NCBI GenBank assembly: GCA_913044215.1
Contig: CAJWOT010000005.1
Location: forward strand, 1 to 44,673
Direction of reading: 5' to 3'
Length of the DNA: 44,673 bases
DNA from: an uncultured Rhodospirillaceae bacterium
Lineage (GTDB): Bacteria > Pseudomonadota > Alphaproteobacteria > UBA8366 > GCA-2717185
How positions within the stretch are numbered: position 1 is the stretch's first letter; every line of letters starts with the position of its first letter. The translations under genes and the position numbers were made by a program. Of this stretch, positions 1 through 8,025 are shown piece after piece. A model generated the notes under the pieces. It was not told the origin of the DNA, made no database searches, and saw only the letters and a program-made list of their open reading frames with translations.

Positions 1-129
1 AGCTCCAGTGTCTTTATTGCAAATTCCGCCATGCTGCCGCCAATCAAATCTTTGCCGGCATAAATCCGTACGGCTTCTCTCGCCAGGCGTCTTCGTGCTA
101 AACCGCGCGCTCTTGTCTCACCTTCTGTG

Positions 130-135
130 AAAGGA
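130..135 (+). promoter_or_regulatory. Shine-Dalgarno deciding the gltX start
   Basis: AAAGGA lies 6 nt before the ATG at 142. It favours that ATG over the in-frame GTG at 127, which has no comparable site in front of it. Confidence 0.6.
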
Positions 136-141
136 CGCCGC

Positions 142-1548
142 ATGGCCGTCGTCACGCGCTTTGCCCCCTCGCCGACCGGCTTCCTCCATATTGGCGGCGC
201 CCGGACCGCTCTGTTCAACTGGCTGTACGCCAAGCACTTCGACGGCGAGTTCTTGCTGCGCATCGAAGATACCGACCGCAAACGCTCAACGCCGGAAGCG
301 ATTGACGCGATTTTGGACGGGCTGCGCTGGCTCGAATTGGATTGGGACCGCGACGCTTACTTTCAGTCGCAGCGCGCCGAACGCCATGCCGCCGCCGCCC
401 ATTCGCTTCTGGAGCAGGGCCGCGCGTATCGTTGCTATTGCACGCCCGAAGAGCTGGCCGAGATGCGGGAGGCAGCAAAACGCGAGGGGCGTTCCATGCG
501 CTATGATGGGTGTTGGCGCGATCGCGACCCCTCAGAGGCCCCGGAAGGCGTCGATCCCGTCATACGCTTGAAAGCCCCGCTGGACGGCGAAACCGTAATC
601 GATGACCAGGTCCAGGGACCAGTACGGGTCGAAAACAGCCAGCTCGACGACATGATCCTGCTGCGCAGTGACGGTACGCCGACCTACATGCTCTCCGTCG
701 TCGTCGACGACCATGACATGGGTGTCACGCACGTGATCCGGGGTGACGACCATCTGACGAACGCGGCGCGGCAAACCCAGCTTTTTCTCGCGCTTGATTG
801 GACACCGCCGGTGTTCGGGCACATCCCCCTGATCCACGGTGCGGACGGCCAGAAGCTGTCCAAACGCCATGGCGCGCTGGGCATCGACGCTTACCAGGAG
901 ATGGGGTACCTCCCGGCCGCATTGCGGAACTACCTGCTGCGGCTGGGCTGGAGTCATGGTGACGAGGAGATCATACCGACCGAGAAAGCCGTCGCGTGGT
1001 TCGACTTGGATGCGGTGGGCAAATCGCCATCACGGATCGATTTCGACAAGCTGGAAAGCGTCAATCAGCATTATTTGCGCGAAGCCGATACCGAAACGCT
1101 GGTCGAGCTTCTGCTGTCTCGCTTGGGCACTGGCGACGACGCAGCCGACACCGTCCGGGCGAGGCTGGCGGCCGGTCTTGGCAGCCTTACGGAGCGGGCG
1201 AAAAACCTGAACGAGCTGGCGGAGATGGCGCGCTTCTACGCGCAGGCCCCGAGCTACCCGTTGGAAAACGCAAAGGCGGCGAAATTGCTCAATGATGACG
1301 GCGTCGCGCATCTGACAGATTTCGCTGCGGCCTTGCAGCCACTCGACGGCTGGGGCGAAGCGGAGCTTGAGCAAGCGGCGCGCGATTTCGTGGCGGCTCG
1401 TGACATCGGACTTGGCAAGCTGGCACAACCGTTACGGGCGGCACTGACCGGTTCGAATGCATCCCCGGGGATTTTCGAGGTCCTGCACATCCTCGGCAAG
1501 GAGGAGGCCCTGACGCGCCTTTCCGCGGTTCCGGGAGCCGGGCAATAG
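142..1548 (+). CDS. gltX: Glutamate--tRNA ligase (GltX)
   Basis: Charges tRNA-Glu with glutamate in the cytoplasm; a class I aminoacyl-tRNA synthetase. The HIGH-type signature appears as HIGG in the opening [15 protein letters not shown] stretch. The KMSKS-type loop appears as KLSKR near residue 245. A Cys-containing region (CYC...C) lies around residues 97-122. Length is 468 aa, normal for bacterial GluRS/GlxRS. The open frame extends upstream to a GTG at 127, but the ATG at 142 has an AAAGGA site 6 nt upstream and gives the usual N-terminus ([13 protein letters not shown]). Many alphaproteobacteria carry two GltX paralogues; which type this is, and whether it also charges tRNA-Gln, cannot be told here. 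It reads in the same direction as gltA, with a 152-bp gap that appears to hold a gltA promoter. Confidence 0.97.
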   Translation: MAVVTRFAPSPTGFLHIGGARTALFNWLYAKHFDGEFLLRIEDTDRKRSTPEAIDAILDGLRWLELDWDRDAYFQSQRAERHAAAAHSLLEQGRAYRCYCTPEELAEMREAAKREGRSMRYDGCWRDRDPSEAPEGVDPVIRLKAPLDGETVIDDQVQGPVRVENSQLDDMILLRSDGTPTYMLSVVVDDHDMGVTHVIRGDDHLTNAARQTQLFLALDWTPPVFGHIPLIHGADGQKLSKRHGALGIDAYQEMGYLPAALRNYLLRLGWSHGDEEIIPTEKAVAWFDLDAVGKSPSRIDFDKLESVNQHYLREADTETLVELLLSRLGTGDDAADTVRARLAAGLGSLTERAKNLNELAEMARFYAQAPSYPLENAKAAKLLNDDGVAHLTDFAAALQPLDGWGEAELEQAARDFVAARDIGLGKLAQPLRAALTGSNASPGIFEVLHILGKEEALTRLSAVPGAGQ

Positions 1549-1560
1549 AGCCCCTCAAAT

Positions 1561-1589
1561 TTGCTCGAAGGCGAATAAATCTCTATATT
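1561..1589 (+). promoter_or_regulatory. Predicted sigma70-type promoter for gltA
   Basis: TTGCTC at 1561-1566 and TATATT at 1584-1589 are separated by 17 nt. The -10 element matches the consensus at 5 of 6 positions and the -35 at 3 of 6. It lies about 110 bp before the gltA start in an AT-richer gap. Inferred by eye from the consensus only. Confidence 0.4.
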
Positions 1590-1700
1590 TGCGGTGACCG
1601 CGGAAGACAACTGACGCCAAGCTTCTAGGGGGTGGCGCAGATACCAAAAAGACGCCGCGACTACTTTGCAACTTATTGATAAATAAAAGAAAGGGCTGCA

Positions 1701-3017
1701 ATGAGTCAGGAAGCTAAGGGCTCCGGAAACGAATACGTTACGCTACAGGATCACAGCACGGGGAAGAATTACGACCTGCCGCTGATGCCAGGCTCGATCG
1801 GACCGAAAGTTATCGACGTTCGGCCGCTATACGCTCAAACAGGACATTTCACCTACGATCCGGGTTATACCTCGACGGGTTCGTGTGAATCCAAAATCAC
1901 CTATATCGACGGTGAAGAAGGTGTCCTGCTGCATCGCGGCTATCCAATCGAGGAACTGGCCGAACAAAGTACTTTCCTCGAACTCTGCTACCTGCTGCTG
2001 AACGGTGAGCTTCCGTCCAAAGCGGAATACGAAGATTTCGACAGCATCATCACCAACCACACGATGGTGCATGAGCAGCTGCACACGCTGTATCGCGGTT
2101 TCCGCCGTGACGCGCACCCGATGGCGATCATGTGCGGTGTCGTCGGTGCCCTGTCGGCCTTCTATCACGACTCGACCGACATCAACGATCCGCATCAGCG
2201 GATGATCGCCTCGCACCGGTTGATCGCGAAAGTGCCGACGATCGCCGCGATGGCCTACAAATACTCGATCGGCCAACCCTTCGTGTATCCGCGCAACGAT
2301 CTGACTTATGCGGAAAACTTCCTGCATATGATGTTCTCGGTCCCGGCAGAGGATTACAAGATCAGCCCGACCGTATCGCGCGCGATGGACCGTATTTTCA
2401 TCCTGCACGCTGATCACGAGCAGAACGCTTCGACGTCGACGGTGCGTATGGCCGGCTCGTCGGGCGCCAATCCCTTCGCTTGTATTGCCGCCGGTATCGC
2501 CTCGCTGTGGGGTCCGGCGCATGGCGGGGCCAACGAAGCGGTTCTCGAAACGTTGAGCGAAATCGGTTCCGTCGACCGGGTCGGCGAAATGATCGCCCGG
2601 GCGAAGGACAAGGACGATCCGTTCCGTCTGATGGGTTTCGGCCACCGGGTCTACAAGAACCACGACCCGCGTGCGCGCGTGCTCATGAAGAGCGCCCATG
2701 AAGTGCTGGGCGAACTCGGCATCGAAAACGATCCGTTGCTCGAAATCGCCATGGAATTGGAAAAAGTCGCGCTGGAGGACGAGTACTTCATTCAGCGTAA
2801 ACTGTTCCCGAATGTCGATTTCTATTCCGGCATCATCCTGAAGGCGTTGGGCTTCCCGACCTCGATGTTCACCGTCCTGTTCGCCCTCGCGCGGACGGTC
2901 GGGTGGATCGCACAGTGGAAAGAGATGATCGAGGACCCGTCGCAAAAGATCGGCCGGCCTCGCCAGCTCTATACCGGCTACACCAGCCGGCCCTATGTCC
3001 CCCGGGACAAGCGGTAG
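1701..3017 (+). CDS. gltA: Citrate synthase (GltA)
   Basis: Condenses acetyl-CoA with oxaloacetate to citrate, the first step of the TCA cycle. The 438-aa protein is the long, NADH-regulated bacterial type in size. The catalytic triad can be placed at His274 (GPAHGGANE), His315 (GFGHRVYK) and Asp373 (NVDFYSG). The ATG start is preceded by an AAAGGG Shine-Dalgarno 5 nt upstream. The gene has a plausible own promoter in the gap after gltX and ends at a strong hairpin terminator, so it is probably monocistronic or a short transcript with gltX. It converges on lpxB. Nothing in the sequence points to the 2-methylcitrate synthase branch (no prp genes nearby), so GltA is preferred. Confidence 0.97.
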   Translation: MSQEAKGSGNEYVTLQDHSTGKNYDLPLMPGSIGPKVIDVRPLYAQTGHFTYDPGYTSTGSCESKITYIDGEEGVLLHRGYPIEELAEQSTFLELCYLLLNGELPSKAEYEDFDSIITNHTMVHEQLHTLYRGFRRDAHPMAIMCGVVGALSAFYHDSTDINDPHQRMIASHRLIAKVPTIAAMAYKYSIGQPFVYPRNDLTYAENFLHMMFSVPAEDYKISPTVSRAMDRIFILHADHEQNASTSTVRMAGSSGANPFACIAAGIASLWGPAHGGANEAVLETLSEIGSVDRVGEMIARAKDKDDPFRLMGFGHRVYKNHDPRARVLMKSAHEVLGELGIENDPLLEIAMELEKVALEDEYFIQRKLFPNVDFYSGIILKALGFPTSMFTVLFALARTVGWIAQWKEMIEDPSQKIGRPRQLYTGYTSRPYVPRDKR

Positions 3018-3026
3018 AACCAATCG

Positions 3027-3053
3027 AAACGGCGCCCTCGGGCGCCGTTTTTT
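3027..3053 (+). terminator. Intrinsic terminator between gltA and lpxB
   Basis: An 11-bp perfect stem (AAACGGCGCCC pairing with GGGCGCCGTTT) encloses a TC turn and runs into a six-T tract starting at 3048. It begins 10 nt after the gltA stop. On the minus strand the same stem is flanked by an A-run and followed by TTT, so it may also end the lpxB transcript coming the other way. Confidence 0.9.
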
Positions 3054-3068
3054 CTTCCGGTCTGGGCA

Positions 3069-4223
3069 CTAGCCCTTATCGATAATTTCCAGCACCGCAG
3101 CCGCGGCCCGCTCGCTGGGCGGCGACCCGCCCAATCCCATTGCCTCCAGTGCCGGACGCATTGCCGCAACTTGCGCGGCACCACCGCCGTCGAGCAATTC
3201 ACTCACGTGACCGAAGAGCACATCCGGCTCGCATCGGGCCTGTATGCACTCCGGAACGACCTCCCTATCCAACGTAAGATTGATCAGGTTGGCGTAAGGG
3301 ACTTGCACCAATATCGATGCCAACCAATAGGTTACCGCCGTTACCTTATACGCCACGACATAAGGCACCTGTGCCATCGAGAGTTCCAACGTCACCGTAC
3401 CCGAGGCCGCCAAGCCCACATCGCAGGCGGCCATCGCTGAAAACTTTTCGTCGCGGTCTTCGACAATGACTGTCCGAAGCGGCAGATCCGCGAACGCTGT
3501 CTTAACAGTTTCGGCAACATTCGGGACCGTTGGAACAACGGCGGTAAGGCCGGGATACTTGCCTTCAAGCCGGCGCAAGGTTTCCGCGAACGGCTCGGCA
3601 AGACGCGAGACTTCGCCTTGGCGGCTGCCCGGGAGAACGCAAATTGCCGGCGCCGCGGCATCGATATCGTGACGCGCCCGAAACCCTGCACCATCGGCCT
3701 GCTGGATCTCACTCTCGACAACGGGATGGCCGACGAAGCGGCAATCCACATTGCGCTGCGCGAACCAATCCGGTTCGAATGGCAGCAGCGCCAACAGGTG
3801 ATCGAAGTGCCGACGGAACTTATGAACACGCCAAGGACGCCACGCCCATAGCTGAGGCGCGACGTAATGAATTCGCGGAATATCATCGGATTGGATACGC
3901 TTCGCCACACCGTGAGCAAAGGCAGGCGCGTCTATCGTCACCACCGCATCGGGCTGCAATGCATCGATCGCCGCCGCCGTCTCACGCATCCGGCCGAACA
4001 GTTTGCGGGCATGGGGCAAAATTTCGACGATACCCATGACGGAGAGTTCCGACATGGGGAATTGGCTTTTCAAGCCCTGCGCCTCCATCGCCGGTCCGCC
4101 GACGCCGTGGAACGCGACAGCGTCACCGGTCGCCGCTTTCAATGCGGCCATCAGGCGCCCCCCCAAAACATCGCCGGAAGGCTCACCCGCAACGAGACAT
4201 ATTACCAGTGGATCGCGGTTCAC
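3069..4223 (-). CDS. lpxB: Lipid-A-disaccharide synthase (LpxB)
   Basis: A family GT19 glycosyltransferase that joins UDP-2,3-diacylglucosamine and lipid X to give tetraacyl-disaccharide-1-phosphate at the inner face of the inner membrane. Visible family motifs are AGEPSGD near the N-terminus, PQLWAW near residue 122, GHP near 167, LPGSRQGE near 195 and ASGTVTLE near 280. Length is 384 aa, as usual. The start is a GTG at 4223 that overlaps the lpxI stop in a GTGA arrangement, which implies translational coupling. It is the last gene of the lpxD-fabZ-lpxA-lpxI-lpxB series and directly uses the LpxI product. It ends facing the gltA terminator. Confidence 0.97.
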   Translation of the reverse strand: MNRDPLVICLVAGEPSGDVLGGRLMAALKAATGDAVAFHGVGGPAMEAQGLKSQFPMSELSVMGIVEILPHARKLFGRMRETAAAIDALQPDAVVTIDAPAFAHGVAKRIQSDDIPRIHYVAPQLWAWRPWRVHKFRRHFDHLLALLPFEPDWFAQRNVDCRFVGHPVVESEIQQADGAGFRARHDIDAAAPAICVLPGSRQGEVSRLAEPFAETLRRLEGKYPGLTAVVPTVPNVAETVKTAFADLPLRTVIVEDRDEKFSAMAACDVGLAASGTVTLELSMAQVPYVVAYKVTAVTYWLASILVQVPYANLINLTLDREVVPECIQARCEPDVLFGHVSELLDGGGAAQVAAMRPALEAMGLGGSPPSERAAAAVLEIIDKG

Positions 4224-5044
4224 GACGATGCGGACAGGCCGATCACGAACAATCCCGCCGCATCGGCCGCTTCGATGACCGCGTCACTCGCGATAACCAG
4301 CGTAAGCCCTGCTTCTATGGCGATCCCGCGCAGACCTGCTTCCTTCGCGCGCGCAACGGTATCGGTCCCGATCGTCGGTAGGTCGGCCCGCTTCTCCTGC
4401 CCTGGCTTGCTGAGTTTCACTAGAACGCCCCCGGGCCCTTCGCGGCGCAGCCCGATACAGCGCTGCAATAAGGCGTCTGTCCCCTCGACCGCTTCCACAC
4501 CCAATACGATGCCGTCCTGCACGATCGCAGCCTGTCCGACGTCGGCAGCGCCCAGCGCGCGCACGACTTCCACACCGCGCCTTATATCCCGTTCGGCCTC
4601 GGCGTCCGGGACATGCGTACCCAGCGTCCCTTCCGGTGCCGTGATTCCGCCCAGCACATCGTCTACGCCGACGACCCGAAACCCTTCATCCTCTTCCAAC
4701 ATACGGATTACCCCGCGCAACAGGCTATCGTCGCCCATCGCTTTGCCGCCAGCTTTGGCGAAAAATTTAAGGGCGGTCGCATCGGGGCGCAAATCCATGA
4801 GCGAAGGACGGCGCACGGGTCCCGCAAGAACAAGGTCTTCGGCGCCTGCGTCCCGAAGGCATCTTAAGGCCTTGCCCGCCGCCCCCAAGCGGACCCAAGC
4901 ATGCTCGACACCCTGCGTGGTCTCCGCATCGGTATACCCTTCGAAAGCAAGCACAAAGACTGGGCGCTCTTGCGTATGGCATGCCGCCACGAGCAGCCGC
5001 GGCAGAACGCCGCCACCGGCCAGTATCCCTAGCTTTCTGGTCAC
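4220..5044 (-). CDS. lpxI: UDP-2,3-diacylglucosamine diphosphatase (LpxI)
   Basis: Hydrolyses UDP-2,3-diacylglucosamine to lipid X and UMP, the lipid A step done by LpxH in gammaproteobacteria. The 274-aa protein belongs to the LpxI (formerly DUF1009) family. It opens with the glycine-rich GILAGGGVLP and has the GPVRRPS stretch near residue 75. Its second half carries EAVEGTD and VLVKLSKPGQEKRADLPTIG, which is typical of the family. Its place between lpxA and lpxB supports the role. Start: GTG at 5044, 4 nt after the lpxA stop. Its 3' end overlaps the lpxB start by 4 nt. No metallophosphoesterase motif (LpxH type) is present. Confidence 0.94.
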   Translation of the reverse strand: MTRKLGILAGGGVLPRLLVAACHTQERPVFVLAFEGYTDAETTQGVEHAWVRLGAAGKALRCLRDAGAEDLVLAGPVRRPSLMDLRPDATALKFFAKAGGKAMGDDSLLRGVIRMLEEDEGFRVVGVDDVLGGITAPEGTLGTHVPDAEAERDIRRGVEVVRALGAADVGQAAIVQDGIVLGVEAVEGTDALLQRCIGLRREGPGGVLVKLSKPGQEKRADLPTIGTDTVARAKEAGLRGIAIEAGLTLVIASDAVIEAADAAGLFVIGLSASS

Positions 5045-5048
5045 TGTC

Positions 5049-5834
5049 CTAACGCGGTTGAGTTAATCCACGGGACGAGTCGGCGCGCATGAAATCAACA
5101 ATTTCCAGGATATCGGCATTGTCGCCGAAAAGACCCGCGACATCGTCAATGCGCTCCTGCAACGTACCCTCTTCCGCGAACAACATCCGGTATGCGGTTC
5201 GCAAATTGTGGATCTCATCCTTGGCGAAATTGCGCCGCTTCAGGCCAATCACATTGAGGCCGCTAAGCCGAGCACGGTCTCCCATAACAGAACCATACGG
5301 AATGACATCGTTCTCGACACCGGACATCCCGCCCACGATGGCGTGCCGGCCGATCCGTACGAACTGATGGACCGCTGACAGTCCGCCCAGTATCGCGTAG
5401 TCGCCGACCACCACATGTCCGGCAAGCGTCGCGTTATTGGCCATGACGATATGGTCACCCATCAGGCAATCATGCGCCACATGCGAGCCGACCATGAACA
5501 AACAATCGTCACCAACCCGTGTGATCATGCCACCTTCGGACGTACCCGGGTTCATGGTCACATGCTCCCGAATGCGGTTACGCTCGCCGATAATGAGTTC
5601 CGAGTGTTCACCCGAATACTTCAGGTCTTGCGGCGGCAAACCGATCGATGCGAAAGGGTAGATCTCCGTCTCTGCGCCGATCCGAGTCAACCCGCCCACG
5701 ACGACGTGAGAATGCAAGCGAACGCTATCGCCAAGCGTTACCCCTGCTTCCACGACGCAATACGGTCCGATGACGACCCCATCGCCGACCTTGGCTTTGG
5801 AATCGACGATCGCAGTCGGATGAATATCGGTCAT
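5049..5834 (-). CDS. lpxA: Acyl-ACP--UDP-N-acetylglucosamine O-acyltransferase (LpxA)
   Basis: Transfers a 3-hydroxyacyl chain from ACP to the 3-OH of UDP-GlcNAc, the first step of lipid A synthesis, in the cytoplasm. The 261-aa protein is a left-handed parallel beta-helix with repeated hexapeptides over about residues 1-190, followed by a helical C-terminal domain. The catalytic His is His121 in GSHVAHDC, corresponding to His125 of the E. coli enzyme. The ATG directly abuts the fabZ stop with no gap, so coupling with fabZ is likely. Acyl chain length cannot be safely read from the sequence. Confidence 0.97.
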   Translation of the reverse strand: MTDIHPTAIVDSKAKVGDGVVIGPYCVVEAGVTLGDSVRLHSHVVVGGLTRIGAETEIYPFASIGLPPQDLKYSGEHSELIIGERNRIREHVTMNPGTSEGGMITRVGDDCLFMVGSHVAHDCLMGDHIVMANNATLAGHVVVGDYAILGGLSAVHQFVRIGRHAIVGGMSGVENDVIPYGSVMGDRARLSGLNVIGLKRRNFAKDEIHNLRTAYRMLFAEEGTLQERIDDVAGLFGDNADILEIVDFMRADSSRGLTQPR

Positions 5835-6296
5835 TCACTCATCCATGATCATGGCGGCGAAGGTCGCTTCGGCGCACAGCACGTCATTCACTTTCGCTTC
5901 GCCGGTAAATCGCCAAACATTGCCGCGCATTCGATCCTTAGTCACATGCACATGCAGAACATCACCAGGGACGACTGGCTTGCGAAAGCGCGCTTTGTCG
6001 ACGGACATGAAGTACACCAACTTGCCTTCCGCCTCTGGACCAAGCGTATGGACCACCAACACCGCCGCTGTCTGCGCCATCGCTTCGATGATCAAAACAC
6101 CTGGCATCACCGGCTTCGAAGGGAAATGCCCTTGGAAATGCGGCTCGGCTATAGAAACGTTCTTTATTCCGACCGCGCTCTCATTGTCGACGACATCCGC
6201 GACCCGGTCGATCATAAGAAAGGGATATCGATGCGGTATCATCCGCATTATCGCGTTGATATCGATATCCCCTGCCCTCTCCGCGTGGTCATCCAT
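5835..6296 (-). CDS. fabZ: 3-hydroxyacyl-ACP dehydratase (FabZ)
   Basis: Dehydrates 3-hydroxyacyl-ACP to trans-2-enoyl-ACP in type II fatty acid synthesis, and competes with LpxA and LpxD for the 3-hydroxyacyl-ACP pool. The 153-aa protein is a single hot-dog fold. The active-site pair is His57 ([15 protein letters not shown]) and Glu71 (IIEAMAQ). It sits between lpxD (2 nt upstream) and lpxA (0 nt downstream), the usual arrangement in proteobacteria. The 10-residue N-terminal lead before the fold is slightly longer than in E. coli. Confidence 0.97.
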   Translation of the reverse strand: MDDHAERAGDIDINAIMRMIPHRYPFLMIDRVADVVDNESAVGIKNVSIAEPHFQGHFPSKPVMPGVLIIEAMAQTAAVLVVHTLGPEAEGKLVYFMSVDKARFRKPVVPGDVLHVHVTKDRMRGNVWRFTGEAKVNDVLCAEATFAAMIMDE

Positions 6297-6298
6297 TC

Positions 6299-7321
6299 CT
6301 ACGCGCCCTTTTTCTTGGTTAGTTTTTCGATCGCCGCTATCTGCCGAAAGAACTGACGTGCCGGAACCGCCGGCGATCCCAGCATCCGTGCACCGGGCTC
6401 AACGTCCCGCATGATACCGGATTGGGCACCTATCTGCGCGCCCGTGCCGATACGAAGATGCCCGGCGACACCACTTTGCGCGGCCATGACAGCGAAGTCT
6501 TCAAGAACTGTACTCCCGGCAACCCCCGACTGCGCGATGATAATGCACCCCTTGCCGATCCGCACGTTGTGCCCGATCTGCACCAGATTATCAATCATCG
6601 TCCCGTCGCCAATAACTGTATCCGGGCCAGCCCCTCGGTCTATCGTCGAATTGGCGCCGATTTCGACATCGTTGCCAATGATCACCCGCCCCAATTGCGG
6701 CACCTTGACATGACCGCCGGTATCGATCGCGAAGCCAAACCCGCGCTGCCCAATCCGCACACCAGGATGCAACAAAGTGCGCACGCCGATATCGCAGTGG
6801 CTGACAGACGCGTTGGCGCCTATCACGGTGTCATCGCCGATCGAAACCGCATCACCGACAACCGCATTCGCTCCAATATGACAACGCGCACCCACCACCG
6901 CGTTCTCACCGATAACGGCACCGGCATCGACCCGACTACCCGCGCCGAGCGCCGCGGTTTCCGCCACAACAGCAGTTGGTGAAATTCCCGGTTCTGGCAC
7001 AGGTGTCGGATAGAACAGCTGAGCCGCCCGCGCGAACGCCTTATACGGTTCGTTGCTCACCAGCAGAGCCATTCCCTCGGGCGCCTTATCGACAAACTTG
7101 TCGGCCACAACGCACGCTGCAGCCGCACTCGCCTGGAATGCCGCCACATATTTCTGGTTATCGAGAAAACTCAAGGTGCCGGCATCGGCAACGTCCAGTG
7201 GTCCAACATCGATAAGTTGGAGTTCAGGGTCGCTGCTCTCGCCCAACTCTGCGCCGATTTCGCTCGCGATTTCCTTGAGCCGGAAGGGGCCTGCTCGAGT
7301 AAAAAAACGCGGGTCCGCCAT
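6299..7321 (-). CDS. lpxD: UDP-3-O-(3-hydroxyacyl)glucosamine N-acyltransferase (LpxD)
   Basis: Adds the second 3-hydroxyacyl chain, on the amine of UDP-3-O-acylglucosamine, in lipid A synthesis. The 340-aa protein has the LpxD-specific N-terminal uridine-binding domain (about residues 1-105), then a hexapeptide-repeat beta-helix, then a short C-terminal helix ending in a basic KKK tail. The catalytic His is His251 in NLVQIGHN. It lies 3 nt after skp and 2 nt before fabZ, within the conserved bamA-skp-lpxD-fabZ-lpxA series. Confidence 0.97.
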   Translation of the reverse strand: MADPRFFTRAGPFRLKEIASEIGAELGESSDPELQLIDVGPLDVADAGTLSFLDNQKYVAAFQASAAAACVVADKFVDKAPEGMALLVSNEPYKAFARAAQLFYPTPVPEPGISPTAVVAETAALGAGSRVDAGAVIGENAVVGARCHIGANAVVGDAVSIGDDTVIGANASVSHCDIGVRTLLHPGVRIGQRGFGFAIDTGGHVKVPQLGRVIIGNDVEIGANSTIDRGAGPDTVIGDGTMIDNLVQIGHNVRIGKGCIIIAQSGVAGSTVLEDFAVMAAQSGVAGHLRIGTGAQIGAQSGIMRDVEPGARMLGSPAVPARQFFRQIAAIEKLTKKKGA

Positions 7322-7324
7322 CGA

Positions 7325-7963
7325 TTACTGGACTTTCGGAACTTGCAGCCGCGGTGTCTGCGGGTTCGGCCGTTGTTTCAATACGGGTTCTACAACCTTG
7401 ATATCGGGAAGAATCTTATTGAGACGCGCTTTCGCCTGTTCGGTTACCACAAGTTTCGAATCGGAAAACAGAACGTTCCCGCGCCCAGGCCCCGCATCAA
7501 TCACCAGGTTCGCACCCATTTCCTGCGCCATATCTCTCAGAATTTCGGCCAGTTTCGCTTCAACTTTCAAGATGCTTTGCCCTAGCATCAGATCCAGTTT
7601 CTTTTGCTCCGTCTGAACCCCGCGCCGGTACTCCTGCACACGTATCTGAAACGCGCGCCAACGCTCCTTAAACGCATCAGGCGCTAAAACCGCCCGCTGT
7701 TGTTCCAACTGAGCTTTGGTGTCTTCCAACGCTGCGGTGTCCGCTGCGATTTCCTTTTGAATGCGCCGATGCCGTTCGTTGATCTGTTTGATAATACTCT
7801 TACCCGCTTCGGACTCCTCAACCGCGCGCTTGAAATCGATGACGGCGACTACAGGTGCCGGCAAATTACGAATCTGCTGGCTTTGCGCCGCAGGTGTCAG
7901 GAATGCAACCGATATCGCGACTGCCGCAGCCAACCAAATGCGGCTGAGATTTCTTTCAATCAT
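7325..7963 (-). CDS. skp: OmpH/Skp family outer-membrane protein chaperone
   Basis: Predicted periplasmic holdase that carries unfolded outer-membrane proteins to the BAM complex. From the ATG at 7963 the product is 212 aa. It has an N-terminal signal peptide (basic MIERNLSR, hydrophobic residues 9-24, likely cleavage after AQS near residue 28). A body rich in charged residues with long helices follows, with coiled-coil arms at about 65-145. The C-terminal tail is rich in Pro and Gln. The open frame runs on to 8158, but that part overlaps the bamA end and would bury the signal peptide. An ATG at 8002 is another option with no better ribosome site. It follows bamA by 62 nt. The call rests on context, signal peptide and size more than on sequence motifs. 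Confidence 0.88.
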   Translation of the reverse strand: MIERNLSRIWLAAAVAISVAFLTPAAQSQQIRNLPAPVVAVIDFKRAVEESEAGKSIIKQINERHRRIQKEIAADTAALEDTKAQLEQQRAVLAPDAFKERWRAFQIRVQEYRRGVQTEQKKLDLMLGQSILKVEAKLAEILRDMAQEMGANLVIDAGPGRGNVLFSDSKLVVTEQAKARLNKILPDIKVVEPVLKQRPNPQTPRLQVPKVQ

Positions 7964-8025
7964 TTGTGCGATTCCAATCTGCAGTTCCGGCAATTTCGAC
8001 ATCGCGAAACGTCGCGAATACCGTA

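Noticed and set aside
1827-3023. 398-codon open frame on the minus strand opposite gltA
   Set aside because: Mirror of the gltA reading frame, with no family features; gltA has its catalytic residues.
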